Positions 46,797-55,603 of a stretch of 64,000 nt of DNA are shown here, piece by piece. The position numbers and the translations under genes were made by a program. Under the pieces are notes generated by a model. It saw only the letters and a list, made by a program, of their open reading frames with translations, was not told the DNA's origin and did not search any database. This DNA comes from Chloroflexota bacterium (GTDB taxonomy: Bacteria; Chloroflexota; Dormibacteria; Aeolococcales; Aeolococcaceae): assembly GCA_005880985.1 (NCBI GenBank), contig VBIQ01000007.1:1-64000 (forward strand), given 5' to 3'. Numbering within the stretch: the stretch's first letter is position 1; each line of letters opens with the position of its first letter.

Positions 46797-47659
46797 CCTC
46801 GGGCCCGGGGGGCGGCTCGGGTTCTGAGGCCGGTGGGGGCACCGGGACGGCGCGGCGCCGGCGACCGGCTCCGCCCCGGGTGCGGACCATTGCCAAGCCG
46901 GCTACCGACGGCCAGCGGGAAGAGGTTCGCCGGCTTCTCCGCGAGTACGCCGCCGACCGCGATCCGGCGGTGCGCGACCGGCTGGTGGAGCTGAACTCCG
47001 ATCTCGTCCACTACATCGCCCGCCGCTTTGCCAACCGCGGCGAGCCGCTCGAAGACATCGAGCAGGTCGGCTTCCTCGGGCTGATCAACGCGATCGAGCG
47101 TTTCGATCCGGGGCTGGAGAACGAGTTCAGCACCTTCGCCACCCCGACCATCATGGGCGAGATCCGCCGGTACTTCCGGGACCGCTCCTGGGCCATCCGG
47201 GTGCCGCGCCGCCTGCAGGAGAACTATCTGAGAGTGGTGCGCGCCGAGGAGCAGCTGCGCGGCGAGCTCGGCCGGCAGCCCTCGGTCAGCGAGATCGGCG
47301 AGCGCCTCGGTCTCGCCCCCGACGAGGTGCTGGCCGCCCTCGAGGTCTCGCCTGCCCAGCACACCGTGTCGCTGGAGGCGCCCTCGTCGACCGCGGTCGA
47401 CGAGGGATCGGAGCTCGGCGAGCGGCTGGGGCGTGAGGACGAGAACCTCGAGCGGGTGGAGACGGCGGCGCTGCTGGAGCAGGCGATGGCCCACCTCACC
47501 CCCCGCGAGCGCCAGATCATGGTGCTGCGCTTCTTCGACCAGCTGCCGCAGACCGAGGTCGCCAAGCGGCTGGGCATCTCCCAGATGCACGTCTCCCGGC
47601 TGCAGCGGGCCGCCCTGGAGCACATGCGCCGCGAGTTCCCCGAGCCCCCACCGGTCTGA
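46793..47659 (+). CDS. RNA polymerase sigma factor, SigB/SigF type (group 3)
   Basis: The protein has 288 residues with a Gly/Arg-rich N terminus. Region 2 is LVHYIARRFANRGEPLEDIEQ through FSTFATPTIMGEIRRYFRD. It is followed by WAIRVPRRLQENYLRV, region 3 (GRQPSVSEIGERLGLAPDEV), and region 4 with helix-turn-helix LTPRERQIMVLRFFDQLPQ and EVAKRLGISQMHVSRLQ. The subtype is the stress/sporulation SigB/SigF group, which agrees with the RsbW-like gene directly upstream. The usual RsbV antagonist is not next to it. GTG 46793 overlaps the upstream stop. Confidence 0.92.
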   Translation: MTSGPGGGSGSEAGGGTGTARRRRPAPPRVRTIAKPATDGQREEVRRLLREYAADRDPAVRDRLVELNSDLVHYIARRFANRGEPLEDIEQVGFLGLINAIERFDPGLENEFSTFATPTIMGEIRRYFRDRSWAIRVPRRLQENYLRVVRAEEQLRGELGRQPSVSEIGERLGLAPDEVLAALEVSPAQHTVSLEAPSSTAVDEGSELGERLGREDENLERVETAALLEQAMAHLTPRERQIMVLRFFDQLPQTEVAKRLGISQMHVSRLQRAALEHMRREFPEPPPV

Positions 47660-47699
47660 AGCCGAGGAGGATCCGGCAGGCGCCAAGTCGGGGCGCTGT

Positions 47700-47705
47700 T
47701 ATGAT
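47700..47705 (+). promoter_or_regulatory. -10-like box TATGAT upstream of alaS
   Basis: TATGAT lies 65 bases before the alaS TTG, after the sigma-factor gene. It would give a conventional leader, though no clear ribosome site precedes the TTG. Confidence 0.35.
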
Positions 47706-47770
47706 CGCCTCGATCTCCGGCCGGGATCGGTCCGCGCGCCGGGAATGGACTTCGAGCCAGCAGGCGGCAC

Positions 47771-50323
47771 TTGCGTAGCCCAGAGATCCGGGAACGCTTT
47801 CTCAACTTCTTCGAACGCCGGGGGCACCACCGACTGCCGAGCGCGTCGCTTGTGGCCTACGACGACCCCACGGTGCTCTTCACCGTGGCTGGCATGGTGC
47901 CTCTCCAGCCGTTCTTTCGCGGTACCAGCACGCCTCCGGCGCCGCGGGTGACGACCTGCCAGAAGTGCCTTCGCACCGCCGACCTCGAGTCGGTGGGCGA
48001 TGGCAGCCACCACACCTTCTTCGAGATGCTCGGCAACTTCTCGTTCGGCGACTACTTCAAGGAAGGGGCGATCACCCTGGCGATGGAGCTGCTCACCGCC
48101 GACTTCGAGCTGGCCGGCGACCGGCTCTGGCCCAGCATCCACCCCGACGACGCGGAGGCGCTCGATATCTGGACCCGGGTGGTCGGGGTGCCCCGGGAGA
48201 AGGTGTCGATGCTGGAGGACAACTTCTGGGGCCCGGCCGGTCCGTCGGGTCCGTGCGGCTTCGACAGCGAGATCTACTGGGATTGGGGCGCGCCCTGTTC
48301 CTGCGGCCGCGGCGACTGCCGGCCTGACACCGAATGCGGCGGCGACCGTTGGACAGAGGTGTGGAACCTGGTCTTCCCCGAGTTCGAGCAGGACGAGGGT
48401 GGCCGGCGGACGCCCCTTCCCGAGAAGGGCATCGACACCGGCATGGGGCTGGAGCGTATGGCCGCGGTGATGCAGGGGGTGCGCAGCAACTACCAGACCG
48501 ACCTCTTCCTGCCGATCGTCGCCGGCTTCGAGAGCCGCAGCTCGGCGGCGGTCGACGCCGCCACCCGCAGCCGGGCGCTCAACGTCCTCGCCGATCACGC
48601 CCGCTGCAGCAGCTTGCTGATCGCCGACGGCGTCCTCCCCGGCAACGAGTCGCGTGGCTACGTGCTGCGGCGGATCATCCGCCGGGCGGCGGTCCACGGC
48701 CGCCGCATCGGCCTGCGGGGCGGGCTCTCCGCCGGCGTGGCCGACGTGGTCGCGGTGATGGGCGACGCCTACCCCGAGCTGGTCCAGCATCGCACCCTCA
48801 TCGAGACCACGGTGCGCGACGAGGAGGAGGCATTCGCGCGCACCCTGTCGGAGGGATCGGAGCGGCTCGAGCAGCTGCTGGAGCGCAGCGGTGCCCGGCT
48901 GAGCGGCGACGACGCCTTCCGGCTGCACGACACCTTCGGCTTTCCCATCGAGCTGACCGTCGAGCTGGCGGCCGAGCGCGGTGTCGAGGTGGACATCGAC
49001 GGCTACCGCGCCGCCATGGCGGCGCAGCGTGCCCGCAGCCGCCCCGCCGCGAGAGGGGCGGGCTTCGCCCAGGTGCCGCAGCTTGCGCCCACCACCTTCG
49101 TCGGATACGACGCGCTGGAGACGGACGCGGAGGTGCGCTGGGTAGGCGCCGGCCCGCTGCAGGTGGTGATCGAACCCTCGCCGTTCTATGCCGAGGCGGG
49201 CGGCCAGGTCGGCGACCGCGGCACCCTCGAATGGGACGGCGGCAGTGCGACCGTGGTCGACTCGCAGTTCTTCCCGGGCACCGAGATCCGCGGGGTGGCG
49301 CTCGCCGCCCCCGCGCCTGCGCTTGCGGTGGGCGTCAGGGTGCGGGCTCGGGTCGACCCCAGCTGGCGGTGGCGCGCCGCACGCCATCACAGCGCCACCC
49401 ATCTGCTGCACCGGGCTCTTCGCGAGGTGCTCGGCGACAGCGTCGTGCAGCGAGGCTCGCTGGTGCGGCCCGACTACACCACCTTCGACTTCAGCTTCCC
49501 CCGCGCCCTCACCGGCGATGAGGTGCGGGCGGTGCAGCACCGCGTCAACGAGGCGATTCGCGACGACCTGCAACGGAGTGTCGACCTCCTACCCATCGCC
49601 GCCGCGCGACAGTCCGGCGCCGTCGCCCTCTTCGGCGAGAAGTACGGCGAGACAGTGCGCGTCGTCGATTTCGGCGGCTGGGCGCGCGAGCTCTGTGGCG
49701 GGACCCACGTCGAGCGCACCGGCAACATCGGCGCCGCCATCGTGGTGTCGGAGTCGAGCATCGGCCAGGGCATCCGGCGCATCGAGATGGTCGCCGGAGA
49801 GGCGGCCGAGAAGCAGTGGACCGAGAACGCGGCGGAGCTCAGCGCGGCGGCGCGAGCGCTGCGTGCCCGGCCCGAGGAGGTGGGCGAGCGCGTCGCCGCC
49901 CTGCAGCTGCAGGTCAAGCGGCTGCAGCGCGAGCTGGAGGAGGCCCGCCGCCGCGGCGCCGGTGGTGGCGGCGGTGCGGCCGCGGCGGTCGAGGAGATCG
50001 CCGGCATCCCGCTCGCCTATCTGCTGCTCGACCAGCCCGGGCGCGACGCCGTGCAGGGCGCCACCGACACCGTCTACGCGGAGCAGCTGCAGGGCAACGG
50101 AGTGGTGATCGTCCTCGGGCTCGACGCCGTCGCCGTCAAGGCCGGCGGGGTGGCCACCGCCGGCGGGGTCGACGCCGGGGCGCTGGCACGTGCCGCCGCC
50201 GAGGTCACCGGCGGCCACGGCGGCGGGCGGTCCGACTTCGCCAGCGGCGGCGTCAAGGATCCCTCGCGGCGCGAGGCCGCCGTCGACGCGGTGCGGCGGG
50301 CGCTGCGGGAGCGGGCGGCATGA
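47771..50323 (+). CDS. alaS: Alanyl-tRNA synthetase
   Basis: AlaRS charges tRNA-Ala and edits mischarged Ser and Gly. The 850-residue protein has the catalytic domain (SPEIRERFLNFFERRGH, MVPLQPFF, CQKCLRTADLESVG, FFEMLGNFSFGDYFK, KGIDTGMGLERMAAVMQG). The editing domain has HHSATHLLHRALRE near residue 537 and CGGTHVERTGNIG near 641, and the C-terminal domain ends GGGRSDFASGGVKD. It uses TTG 47771, which gives the family N terminus; no ATG or GTG in frame fits. Confidence 0.96.
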   Translation: MRSPEIRERFLNFFERRGHHRLPSASLVAYDDPTVLFTVAGMVPLQPFFRGTSTPPAPRVTTCQKCLRTADLESVGDGSHHTFFEMLGNFSFGDYFKEGAITLAMELLTADFELAGDRLWPSIHPDDAEALDIWTRVVGVPREKVSMLEDNFWGPAGPSGPCGFDSEIYWDWGAPCSCGRGDCRPDTECGGDRWTEVWNLVFPEFEQDEGGRRTPLPEKGIDTGMGLERMAAVMQGVRSNYQTDLFLPIVAGFESRSSAAVDAATRSRALNVLADHARCSSLLIADGVLPGNESRGYVLRRIIRRAAVHGRRIGLRGGLSAGVADVVAVMGDAYPELVQHRTLIETTVRDEEEAFARTLSEGSERLEQLLERSGARLSGDDAFRLHDTFGFPIELTVELAAERGVEVDIDGYRAAMAAQRARSRPAARGAGFAQVPQLAPTTFVGYDALETDAEVRWVGAGPLQVVIEPSPFYAEAGGQVGDRGTLEWDGGSATVVDSQFFPGTEIRGVALAAPAPALAVGVRVRARVDPSWRWRAARHHSATHLLHRALREVLGDSVVQRGSLVRPDYTTFDFSFPRALTGDEVRAVQHRVNEAIRDDLQRSVDLLPIAAARQSGAVALFGEKYGETVRVVDFGGWARELCGGTHVERTGNIGAAIVVSESSIGQGIRRIEMVAGEAAEKQWTENAAELSAAARALRARPEEVGERVAALQLQVKRLQRELEEARRRGAGGGGGAAAAVEEIAGIPLAYLLLDQPGRDAVQGATDTVYAEQLQGNGVVIVLGLDAVAVKAGGVATAGGVDAGALARAAAEVTGGHGGGRSDFASGGVKDPSRREAAVDAVRRALRERAA

Positions 50324-51582
50324 GCAAGCGCAAGTTCTCGCTGCTCCGCCGTCGCGACGACTTCCGCACCCACCTCACCGCGGTCGACATCGGTACCGAG
50401 GTGATCAAGGCGCTGGTGATGAAGCGCGAGGACGACCGGGGCATCGTCATCGGCGTCGGCAAGGTGCGTCAGTCGCTGACCGACATGCAGGCCGGTGCCG
50501 TCGCCGACATCCAGTCGGTGATCGACAACTGCGACCGCGCTCTCTCCGAGGCCGAGGACATGTGCCAGGTGGTCCCCGGCCAGGCGGTGATCGGGGTCGC
50601 CGGCGAGCAGATCAAGGGTTTCAGCACCTCCGCCAGCGTCCCCCGCCAGCAGCCGCAGTCGCGGATCACCGAGGCCGACCTGGCAAACGCTCTCCAGGTG
50701 GTCCAGCGGCGGGCCCTGCGCGAGGCGGTGCGCCAGATGTCGCAGGAGCTCGGCGTGCCCGAGATCAACGTCAAGCTGGTGCACAGCGCCATCACCTCGG
50801 TGCGCGTGGATGGATACAACGTGACCAACCCGCTCGACTTCCAGGGCCGGGTGCTCGACATCACCGTCTTCAACACCTTCGCACCGCTGACGCACATCGG
50901 CGCGCTGCAGACCATCGCCCAGGAGCTCGACCTGGAACTGGTGGCGATGGTGGCCGAGCCCTATGCCCTGGCCCGCGGCTGCGCCACCGATGAGGTCTAC
51001 GAGTTCGGCGGCATCTTCATCGACGTCGGCGGGGGCACCACCGACGTCGCCCTGGTGCGCAGCGGCGGCATCGAGGGGACGCGGATGTTCGCGCTCGGCG
51101 GCCGCTCCTTCACCAAGCGGGTGGCGAGCGAGCTGAACATGTCGCTGGAGCAGGCGGAGCAGTTCAAGGTGGCTCACGGCGAGGGCCGGCTTCCCGCCGA
51201 CCAGCGAGCCCTGGCCCACCAGGCGGTCACCCCCAACGCCGAGGTGCTGGTCCAGGGTGTGGCCCTCACCCTCGACGAGCTGGCCCATGGTGAGATGCTG
51301 CCGCCCGCGATCTACCTCGCCGGAGGGGGCGCCGGTCTGCCGGAGATCGCGCAGCAGCTGTCCGCGCTCAACTGGACCGACTACCTGCCGTTCAGCAAAC
51401 CGCCCACCATCCGGGTGCTGACCCCGGCCGATGTCCGCGGCATCTTCGACACCACCGGCCTGCTGGTGGCCAGCCAGGACATCACCCCCATGGGTCTCGC
51501 CCATCACGCCATCCAGCTCGACCGGAACGAGGAGCCGATGGGTGGAGTGATGCGCCGGGTGATGAAGGCGATGAAGGTTTAG
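50320..51582 (+). CDS. FtsA-like actin-family ATPase
   Basis: This 420-residue actin-fold protein resembles FtsA and its pilus relative PilM. It has phosphate-1 motif TAVDIGTEVIKALVM, a subdomain-1C-like stretch QAVIGVAGEQIKGFST, phosphate-2 motif FIDVGGGTTDVALV, and an adenosine motif YLAGGGAGLPEIAQQL. It ends with a short basic amphipathic helix (VMRRVMKAMKV), like the membrane-targeting tail of FtsA. The ATG overlaps alaS (ATGA). The next gene is a single-pass membrane protein, a pairing reminiscent of PilM-PilN. No ftsZ is in the window, so division versus envelope/pilus function is unresolved. Confidence 0.8.
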   Translation: MSKRKFSLLRRRDDFRTHLTAVDIGTEVIKALVMKREDDRGIVIGVGKVRQSLTDMQAGAVADIQSVIDNCDRALSEAEDMCQVVPGQAVIGVAGEQIKGFSTSASVPRQQPQSRITEADLANALQVVQRRALREAVRQMSQELGVPEINVKLVHSAITSVRVDGYNVTNPLDFQGRVLDITVFNTFAPLTHIGALQTIAQELDLELVAMVAEPYALARGCATDEVYEFGGIFIDVGGGTTDVALVRSGGIEGTRMFALGGRSFTKRVASELNMSLEQAEQFKVAHGEGRLPADQRALAHQAVTPNAEVLVQGVALTLDELAHGEMLPPAIYLAGGGAGLPEIAQQLSALNWTDYLPFSKPPTIRVLTPADVRGIFDTTGLLVASQDITPMGLAHHAIQLDRNEEPMGGVMRRVMKAMKV

Positions 51583-51596
51583 GAGCCCGCTCCCGC

Positions 51597-53237
51597 ATGC
51601 CGACCACGACCAAGGTCCTCTACGTCGAACCCGATGACGAGATCACCGACCTGGTGGAACGCATCCGTCAGAACACGGACATGTCCGAGCTCGTCTTCGT
51701 CCTGCCCAACCGCGCCAGGGTGCTGGGGAGCCCGCTCAACCTCCGGCTGCTGCAGCAGTACGGCCGCAGCTACGGCAAGACCACCGCCATCGTCAGCGGC
51801 GACCCTCGGGTGCAGGCGCTGTCGCGGGACATCGGCTTTCCCACCTACGCCTCGGTGCAGGCCTTCGAGCGCGGGGTCGAGGTGGTGCGCCCCCACGCCC
51901 CGGTCGAGGACCGCAACGGCGAGGACGCGATGCCCGCGATCGGTGCCGGCACGGTGGCCACCGTCGATGCGGCCGAGGCGGCATGGGCTGCGCGCCACGC
52001 GCAACCGCCACCGCCGCCGTTTCGCCCGCGACCGCGCCCCACCCGCAGCTGGTACTACGCCGCCGCCGCCGTCTTCGTGGTCGGCCTGCTGCTCCTCTTC
52101 CTGGTGGCGCCGTCGGCGAAGGTCACCGTCGACCTGGCGGCGACCCCGGTCGCGGTCAATCCGACCGTCCAGGGAAGCACCGATCCCAGCAACCAGAACC
52201 AGCCCGACCACGTCGTCACCGCGGTCGCCACCTCCGACGCGAACCAGCAGTTCCAGGCGAATCCGACCGGAACCAAGGACGTGCCGGCGACGCCGGCGAC
52301 CGGGGCGGTGGTGTTCATGACCGACCTGCCCAACGGCGCCAACTTCACCATCCCCAAGAACGAGACCTTCCAGACCAGCGACGCCTCGGTGACCTTCTTC
52401 GCCACCGCCGACACCCCGGTGCAGATCCCGCCGGGTGGGGCGCCCAGCAACCCGGTCCCGGTGCAGGACGGTGCGGCCGAGGCCAAGGGCAACCTTCCCG
52501 CCAACTCCATCACCCAGTGGCCGCAGAACCCATGCCGTCCCGGCGGCGCCAACAGCGACGTCTGCCGCCCCAGCGACCTCACCGTCAGCAACCCGCAGCC
52601 GACGTCCGGCGGTGCCGATCAGAAGCATTTGGTGGTTGCCAGCGCCCAGGACGTCGCCGGCTGGAACCAGCAGGTCCAGACCCTCGAGAAGCAGCTCGGC
52701 GACCGGGTGAAGGCGGACATGCAGAACAAGCAGCACGGGCTCACCCCCGCGGTCGACCCGGGCGGTTCGGGCACCACGCTCAGCAATGACGTGTCGCCAC
52801 CGGTGCCGAAGGCGGGTGACGAGTTCGCCCCCGCCAACCTCACCGTCACCGTGCACGGCAAGGGCGTCTTCTACAATCCCGCCGACATTCGCAAGGTGGT
52901 TGAGCAGGATCTCAGTGGACAGGTTCCCCAGGGAGAGACGCTGGCCAACCAGCCGAAGATCGGCGCGGTCAAGGTGACCCAGGCGCTCGACGACGGCACC
53001 GTCATCTTCAGCGTCGACGGCTCTGGGTTCAGTGAGCCGACCTTCGACATCTCGGGGCTCAAGGACCAGCTGACCGGCAAGAGCGGCGGTGATGCGCGGA
53101 AGCTGCTGCGGCAGCGGCTCGGGGCCGACCGGGTGCAGAACGTCGACATCAGCCAGTCGATCCCCTTCTTCGTGCTGCCGTACTTCTCCAGCCGCATCGA
53201 GTTGCAGATCATGCCGATCGAGAAGCCGTCTTCGTGA
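51597..53237 (+). CDS. Single-pass membrane protein with large outer domain, unknown role
   Basis: The 546-residue protein has a cytosolic domain (residues 1-125) opening KVLYVEPDDEITDLVERI with LVFVLPNRARVLGSPLNLRL. A Pro/Arg linker (PPPPPFRPRPRPTRS) and one membrane helix (about 152-171, YYAAAAVFVVGLLLLFLVAP) follow. The outer region of some 370 residues is rich in Thr, Pro, Asn and Gln, with patterns of small beta domains (for example VPATPATGAVVFMTDLPNG). Some relatives may be labelled baseplate-J-like; I cannot verify that. It lies 14 bases after the FtsA-like gene and overlaps ruvX, so co-expression is likely. Confidence 0.75.
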   Translation: MPTTTKVLYVEPDDEITDLVERIRQNTDMSELVFVLPNRARVLGSPLNLRLLQQYGRSYGKTTAIVSGDPRVQALSRDIGFPTYASVQAFERGVEVVRPHAPVEDRNGEDAMPAIGAGTVATVDAAEAAWAARHAQPPPPPFRPRPRPTRSWYYAAAAVFVVGLLLLFLVAPSAKVTVDLAATPVAVNPTVQGSTDPSNQNQPDHVVTAVATSDANQQFQANPTGTKDVPATPATGAVVFMTDLPNGANFTIPKNETFQTSDASVTFFATADTPVQIPPGGAPSNPVPVQDGAAEAKGNLPANSITQWPQNPCRPGGANSDVCRPSDLTVSNPQPTSGGADQKHLVVASAQDVAGWNQQVQTLEKQLGDRVKADMQNKQHGLTPAVDPGGSGTTLSNDVSPPVPKAGDEFAPANLTVTVHGKGVFYNPADIRKVVEQDLSGQVPQGETLANQPKIGAVKVTQALDDGTVIFSVDGSGFSEPTFDISGLKDQLTGKSGGDARKLLRQRLGADRVQNVDISQSIPFFVLPYFSSRIELQIMPIEKPSS

Positions 53238-53707
53238 GCCCGCGTGAGGGGGCACTGCTCCCCGCCCTCGGCGTCGACGCCGGGGCGGTGCGCGTCGGCC
53301 TCGCCGCCAGCGACCCCACCGGGACCGTGGCCAGTCCGGTCGCGGTGCTGGCGCGCCGTGACCCGGCCGCCCTCTGGGAGCGGGTGCGCCGCGAGGCCGC
53401 GACCCGCGGAGCCCGCTGCGTCGTGGTGGGCCTGCCGCGACGCCTCGACGGCAGCGAGGGCGCGGAGGCCGAGGCGGCGCGAGCGCTGGCGGCCGAGGCG
53501 GCGAAGCAGACCGGACTGCCGGTGGAACTCTGGGACGAGCGCTTCACTTCGGCGCAGGCCGAGCGGGCGCTGATCGCGGTCGGGCGACGGCGGGAGCGGC
53601 GTCGGCAGACGATCGACGCCGTCGCCGCCGCGCTGATGCTGCAGAGCTGGCTGGACCGGATCGCCACCCCTCCGGTGGGCGTCGCTCCGGCAGCGACGGG
53701 GAGGTGA
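53234..53707 (+). CDS. ruvX: Putative pre-16S rRNA nuclease / Holliday junction resolvase (YqgF/RuvX)
   Basis: This 157-residue RNase H-fold protein shows GVDAGAVRVGLAASDPTGTVASPVAVL split over strands 1-2, VVVGLPRRLDGSEG, ELWDERFTSAQAERAL, and the last catalytic Asp in TIDAVAAALMLQSWLD. The E. coli homologue processes the 5' end of 16S rRNA. GTG 53234 overlaps the preceding stop, and the gene overlaps mltG, a common neighbour. Confidence 0.92.
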   Translation: MSPREGALLPALGVDAGAVRVGLAASDPTGTVASPVAVLARRDPAALWERVRREAATRGARCVVVGLPRRLDGSEGAEAEAARALAAEAAKQTGLPVELWDERFTSAQAERALIAVGRRRERRRQTIDAVAAALMLQSWLDRIATPPVGVAPAATGR

Positions 53708-54747
53708 GCCGCCGCCGCACCAGCCGGCGCATGGTCGTCGTCTTCTTCGTGCTGTCGGCGTTGGTGGTGCTCGGCATCGGTGCCGGCGCCACCGTGCTCT
53801 ACGGGCGCTCACAGCTGGAGGCGCCGGCGGCGTCGGGGCAGGGCCATCGGGTGTCCATCACCGTGGCCTCCGGCGAGACGGTCGATCACCTCGCCTCCGA
53901 CCTCGAGTCGCACGGCGTCATCCGCAGTGCCTTCTGGTTCGGGTGGTTCGCCCGCTTCAAGGGGCTGGACGGACGCCTCCATGCCGGCAGCTACGCCGTC
54001 GACAGCGCCATGGGGGCAAGCGCGGTGATCGCCGCTCTCGAAGCCGCACCCGAGACCCCCGTCCACCGCGTGGTTCTCGCCGAGGGACTGACGGCGGGGC
54101 AGATGGCAGAGCGGGTGCAGGCCGCCGGCACCGGCATCACGGCCGCCGACTATCTCGACCAGGTCAGACACGGGACCTTCTCGGACAGCTTTCTCTCCGG
54201 CCGCCCCGCGGGGGCATCGCTCGAGGGCTTTCTCTTTCCCGACACCTATGACGTCCCGGCCGGCACCAGCGCCCATGACATCGTGGCCATGCAGCTGCAC
54301 GCCTTCGCCGCCAAGGCAGCATCGCTGCTCGGCCATCCGGTCAACGGGCTGTCGGCGTACCAGCTGGTGGTGATGGCGTCGATCGTCGAGCGTGAAGCGC
54401 GCTTCGCCGACGACCGCCCCAAGGTGGCCAGCGTCTTCTACAACCGGCTTGCGGCGGGGATGGACCTGCAGGCGGACGCCACCGTCCTCTATGGACTCGG
54501 CCTGAGCGGGCAGTCACCCAGCCTCGACCAGCTCAAGCAGGACACCCCGTACAACACCTATCTCCATCCCGGCCTGACGCCGACGCCGATCGCCAATCCT
54601 GGGGTGGCGTCGATCAACGCCGTGGTCAACCCGATCGGCACTCCCTACCGCTTCTACGTATCGGACAGGTGCGGCCACAACCACTACAGCGTCACCCAGG
54701 CCGAGCACGACCGCCAGGTAGCGATGTACCTCAACGCCTCGTGCTAG
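53704..54747 (+). CDS. mltG: Endolytic murein transglycosylase MltG
   Basis: MltG cleaves nascent glycan strands and is thought to set glycan length. The 347-residue protein has one N-terminal membrane helix (VVVFFVLSALVVLGIGAGA), a LysM-like segment (VSITVASGETVDHLASDL), and the YceG domain with LEGFLFPDTYDVP. The catalytic Glu229 lies in MASIVEREARFADDRPKVA, followed by VFYNRL and QADATVLYGLG. GTG 53704 overlaps ruvX by four bases. Confidence 0.95.
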   Translation: MSRRRTSRRMVVVFFVLSALVVLGIGAGATVLYGRSQLEAPAASGQGHRVSITVASGETVDHLASDLESHGVIRSAFWFGWFARFKGLDGRLHAGSYAVDSAMGASAVIAALEAAPETPVHRVVLAEGLTAGQMAERVQAAGTGITAADYLDQVRHGTFSDSFLSGRPAGASLEGFLFPDTYDVPAGTSAHDIVAMQLHAFAAKAASLLGHPVNGLSAYQLVVMASIVEREARFADDRPKVASVFYNRLAAGMDLQADATVLYGLGLSGQSPSLDQLKQDTPYNTYLHPGLTPTPIANPGVASINAVVNPIGTPYRFYVSDRCGHNHYSVTQAEHDRQVAMYLNASC

Positions 54748-54781
54748 CGGCCGGTTGACAGGCCGGCCGCCGGGACCTGCG

Positions 54782-55603
54782 ATGCGCCTGTGGTTGATCG
54801 GCTCTGGGATCGGGGCGTCGCCGAGCCCGGCGATGCAGAACGCGGCCCTGCGCGCGGCCGGCCTGCCGGGCAGGTATGAGGCCTGCGAGGTCGATGGCGC
54901 CGGTCTCGCCGGGGTGCTGGCGAGGCTGCGGGCGGGTGAGGCGCAGGGCGCCAACGTCACCATCCCCCACAAGCAGGCGGTTGCCGCGGCCTGCGACGAG
55001 CTCGAGGGCGACGCGGTGGCGACCGGCTCGGTCAACACGGTGACGGTGGAGAGCAGGCGCCTGGTCGGCGGCAACACCGATGCGCTGGGATTCGAGGCGG
55101 CGGTGCGGGCTGCCGGACTGTGGCCCGGGCCGGGCGCCACCGCGCTGGTGCTCGGAGCGGGCGGCGCGGCGGCGGCGGTGCTGCTGGCGCTGTCGCGGGC
55201 GGGGGTGAGCGGGGTCGCGGTGGTGGCCCGGCGGCGCGAGGCGGCGATCGCCCTGGCGGGCCGCTTCGAGGGCAGCGTGCCGATCGCGGCAGCCGGCTGG
55301 GGGGGCGACGACTTGCGGCATCTCCTGGCCGGCGCGTCGATGGTGGTGAACGCCACCCCGGCGCCGCTGGCCGCCCTTCCCTTTCACCCTCGTGACCTCG
55401 CTGCGGGGTGCGCCGTGTTCGACCTGCGCTACCGTCCGCGTCCCGTGGACCTGGTCGCCGCCGCCGTCGAGGCCGGGCACCCTGCCGGTGACGGCCTGGA
55501 GATGGTGCTGCAGCAGGGCATGCTCAGCTTCCGGCGCTGGACCGGGATCGAGCCGCCGTGGGACGCGGCGCGGGCCGCCCTGATCGCGGCGGTGGCCGGG
55601 TGA
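54782..55603 (+). CDS. aroE: Shikimate dehydrogenase AroE
   Basis: AroE reduces 3-dehydroshikimate to shikimate with NADPH. The 273-residue product has the substrate motif GSGIGASPSPAMQNAAL (the two serines kept, HNA replaced by QNA), NVTIPHKQAV with the catalytic Lys, GNTDALGFEAAV, the cofactor turn VLGAGGAAAAVLLAL, and the C-terminal GLEMVLQQGMLSF. ATG 54782 gives the typical N terminus; TTG 54755 is rejected. It is separated by two genes from the other aro genes. Confidence 0.92.
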   Translation: MRLWLIGSGIGASPSPAMQNAALRAAGLPGRYEACEVDGAGLAGVLARLRAGEAQGANVTIPHKQAVAAACDELEGDAVATGSVNTVTVESRRLVGGNTDALGFEAAVRAAGLWPGPGATALVLGAGGAAAAVLLALSRAGVSGVAVVARRREAAIALAGRFEGSVPIAAAGWGGDDLRHLLAGASMVVNATPAPLAALPFHPRDLAAGCAVFDLRYRPRPVDLVAAAVEAGHPAGDGLEMVLQQGMLSFRRWTGIEPPWDAARAALIAAVAG

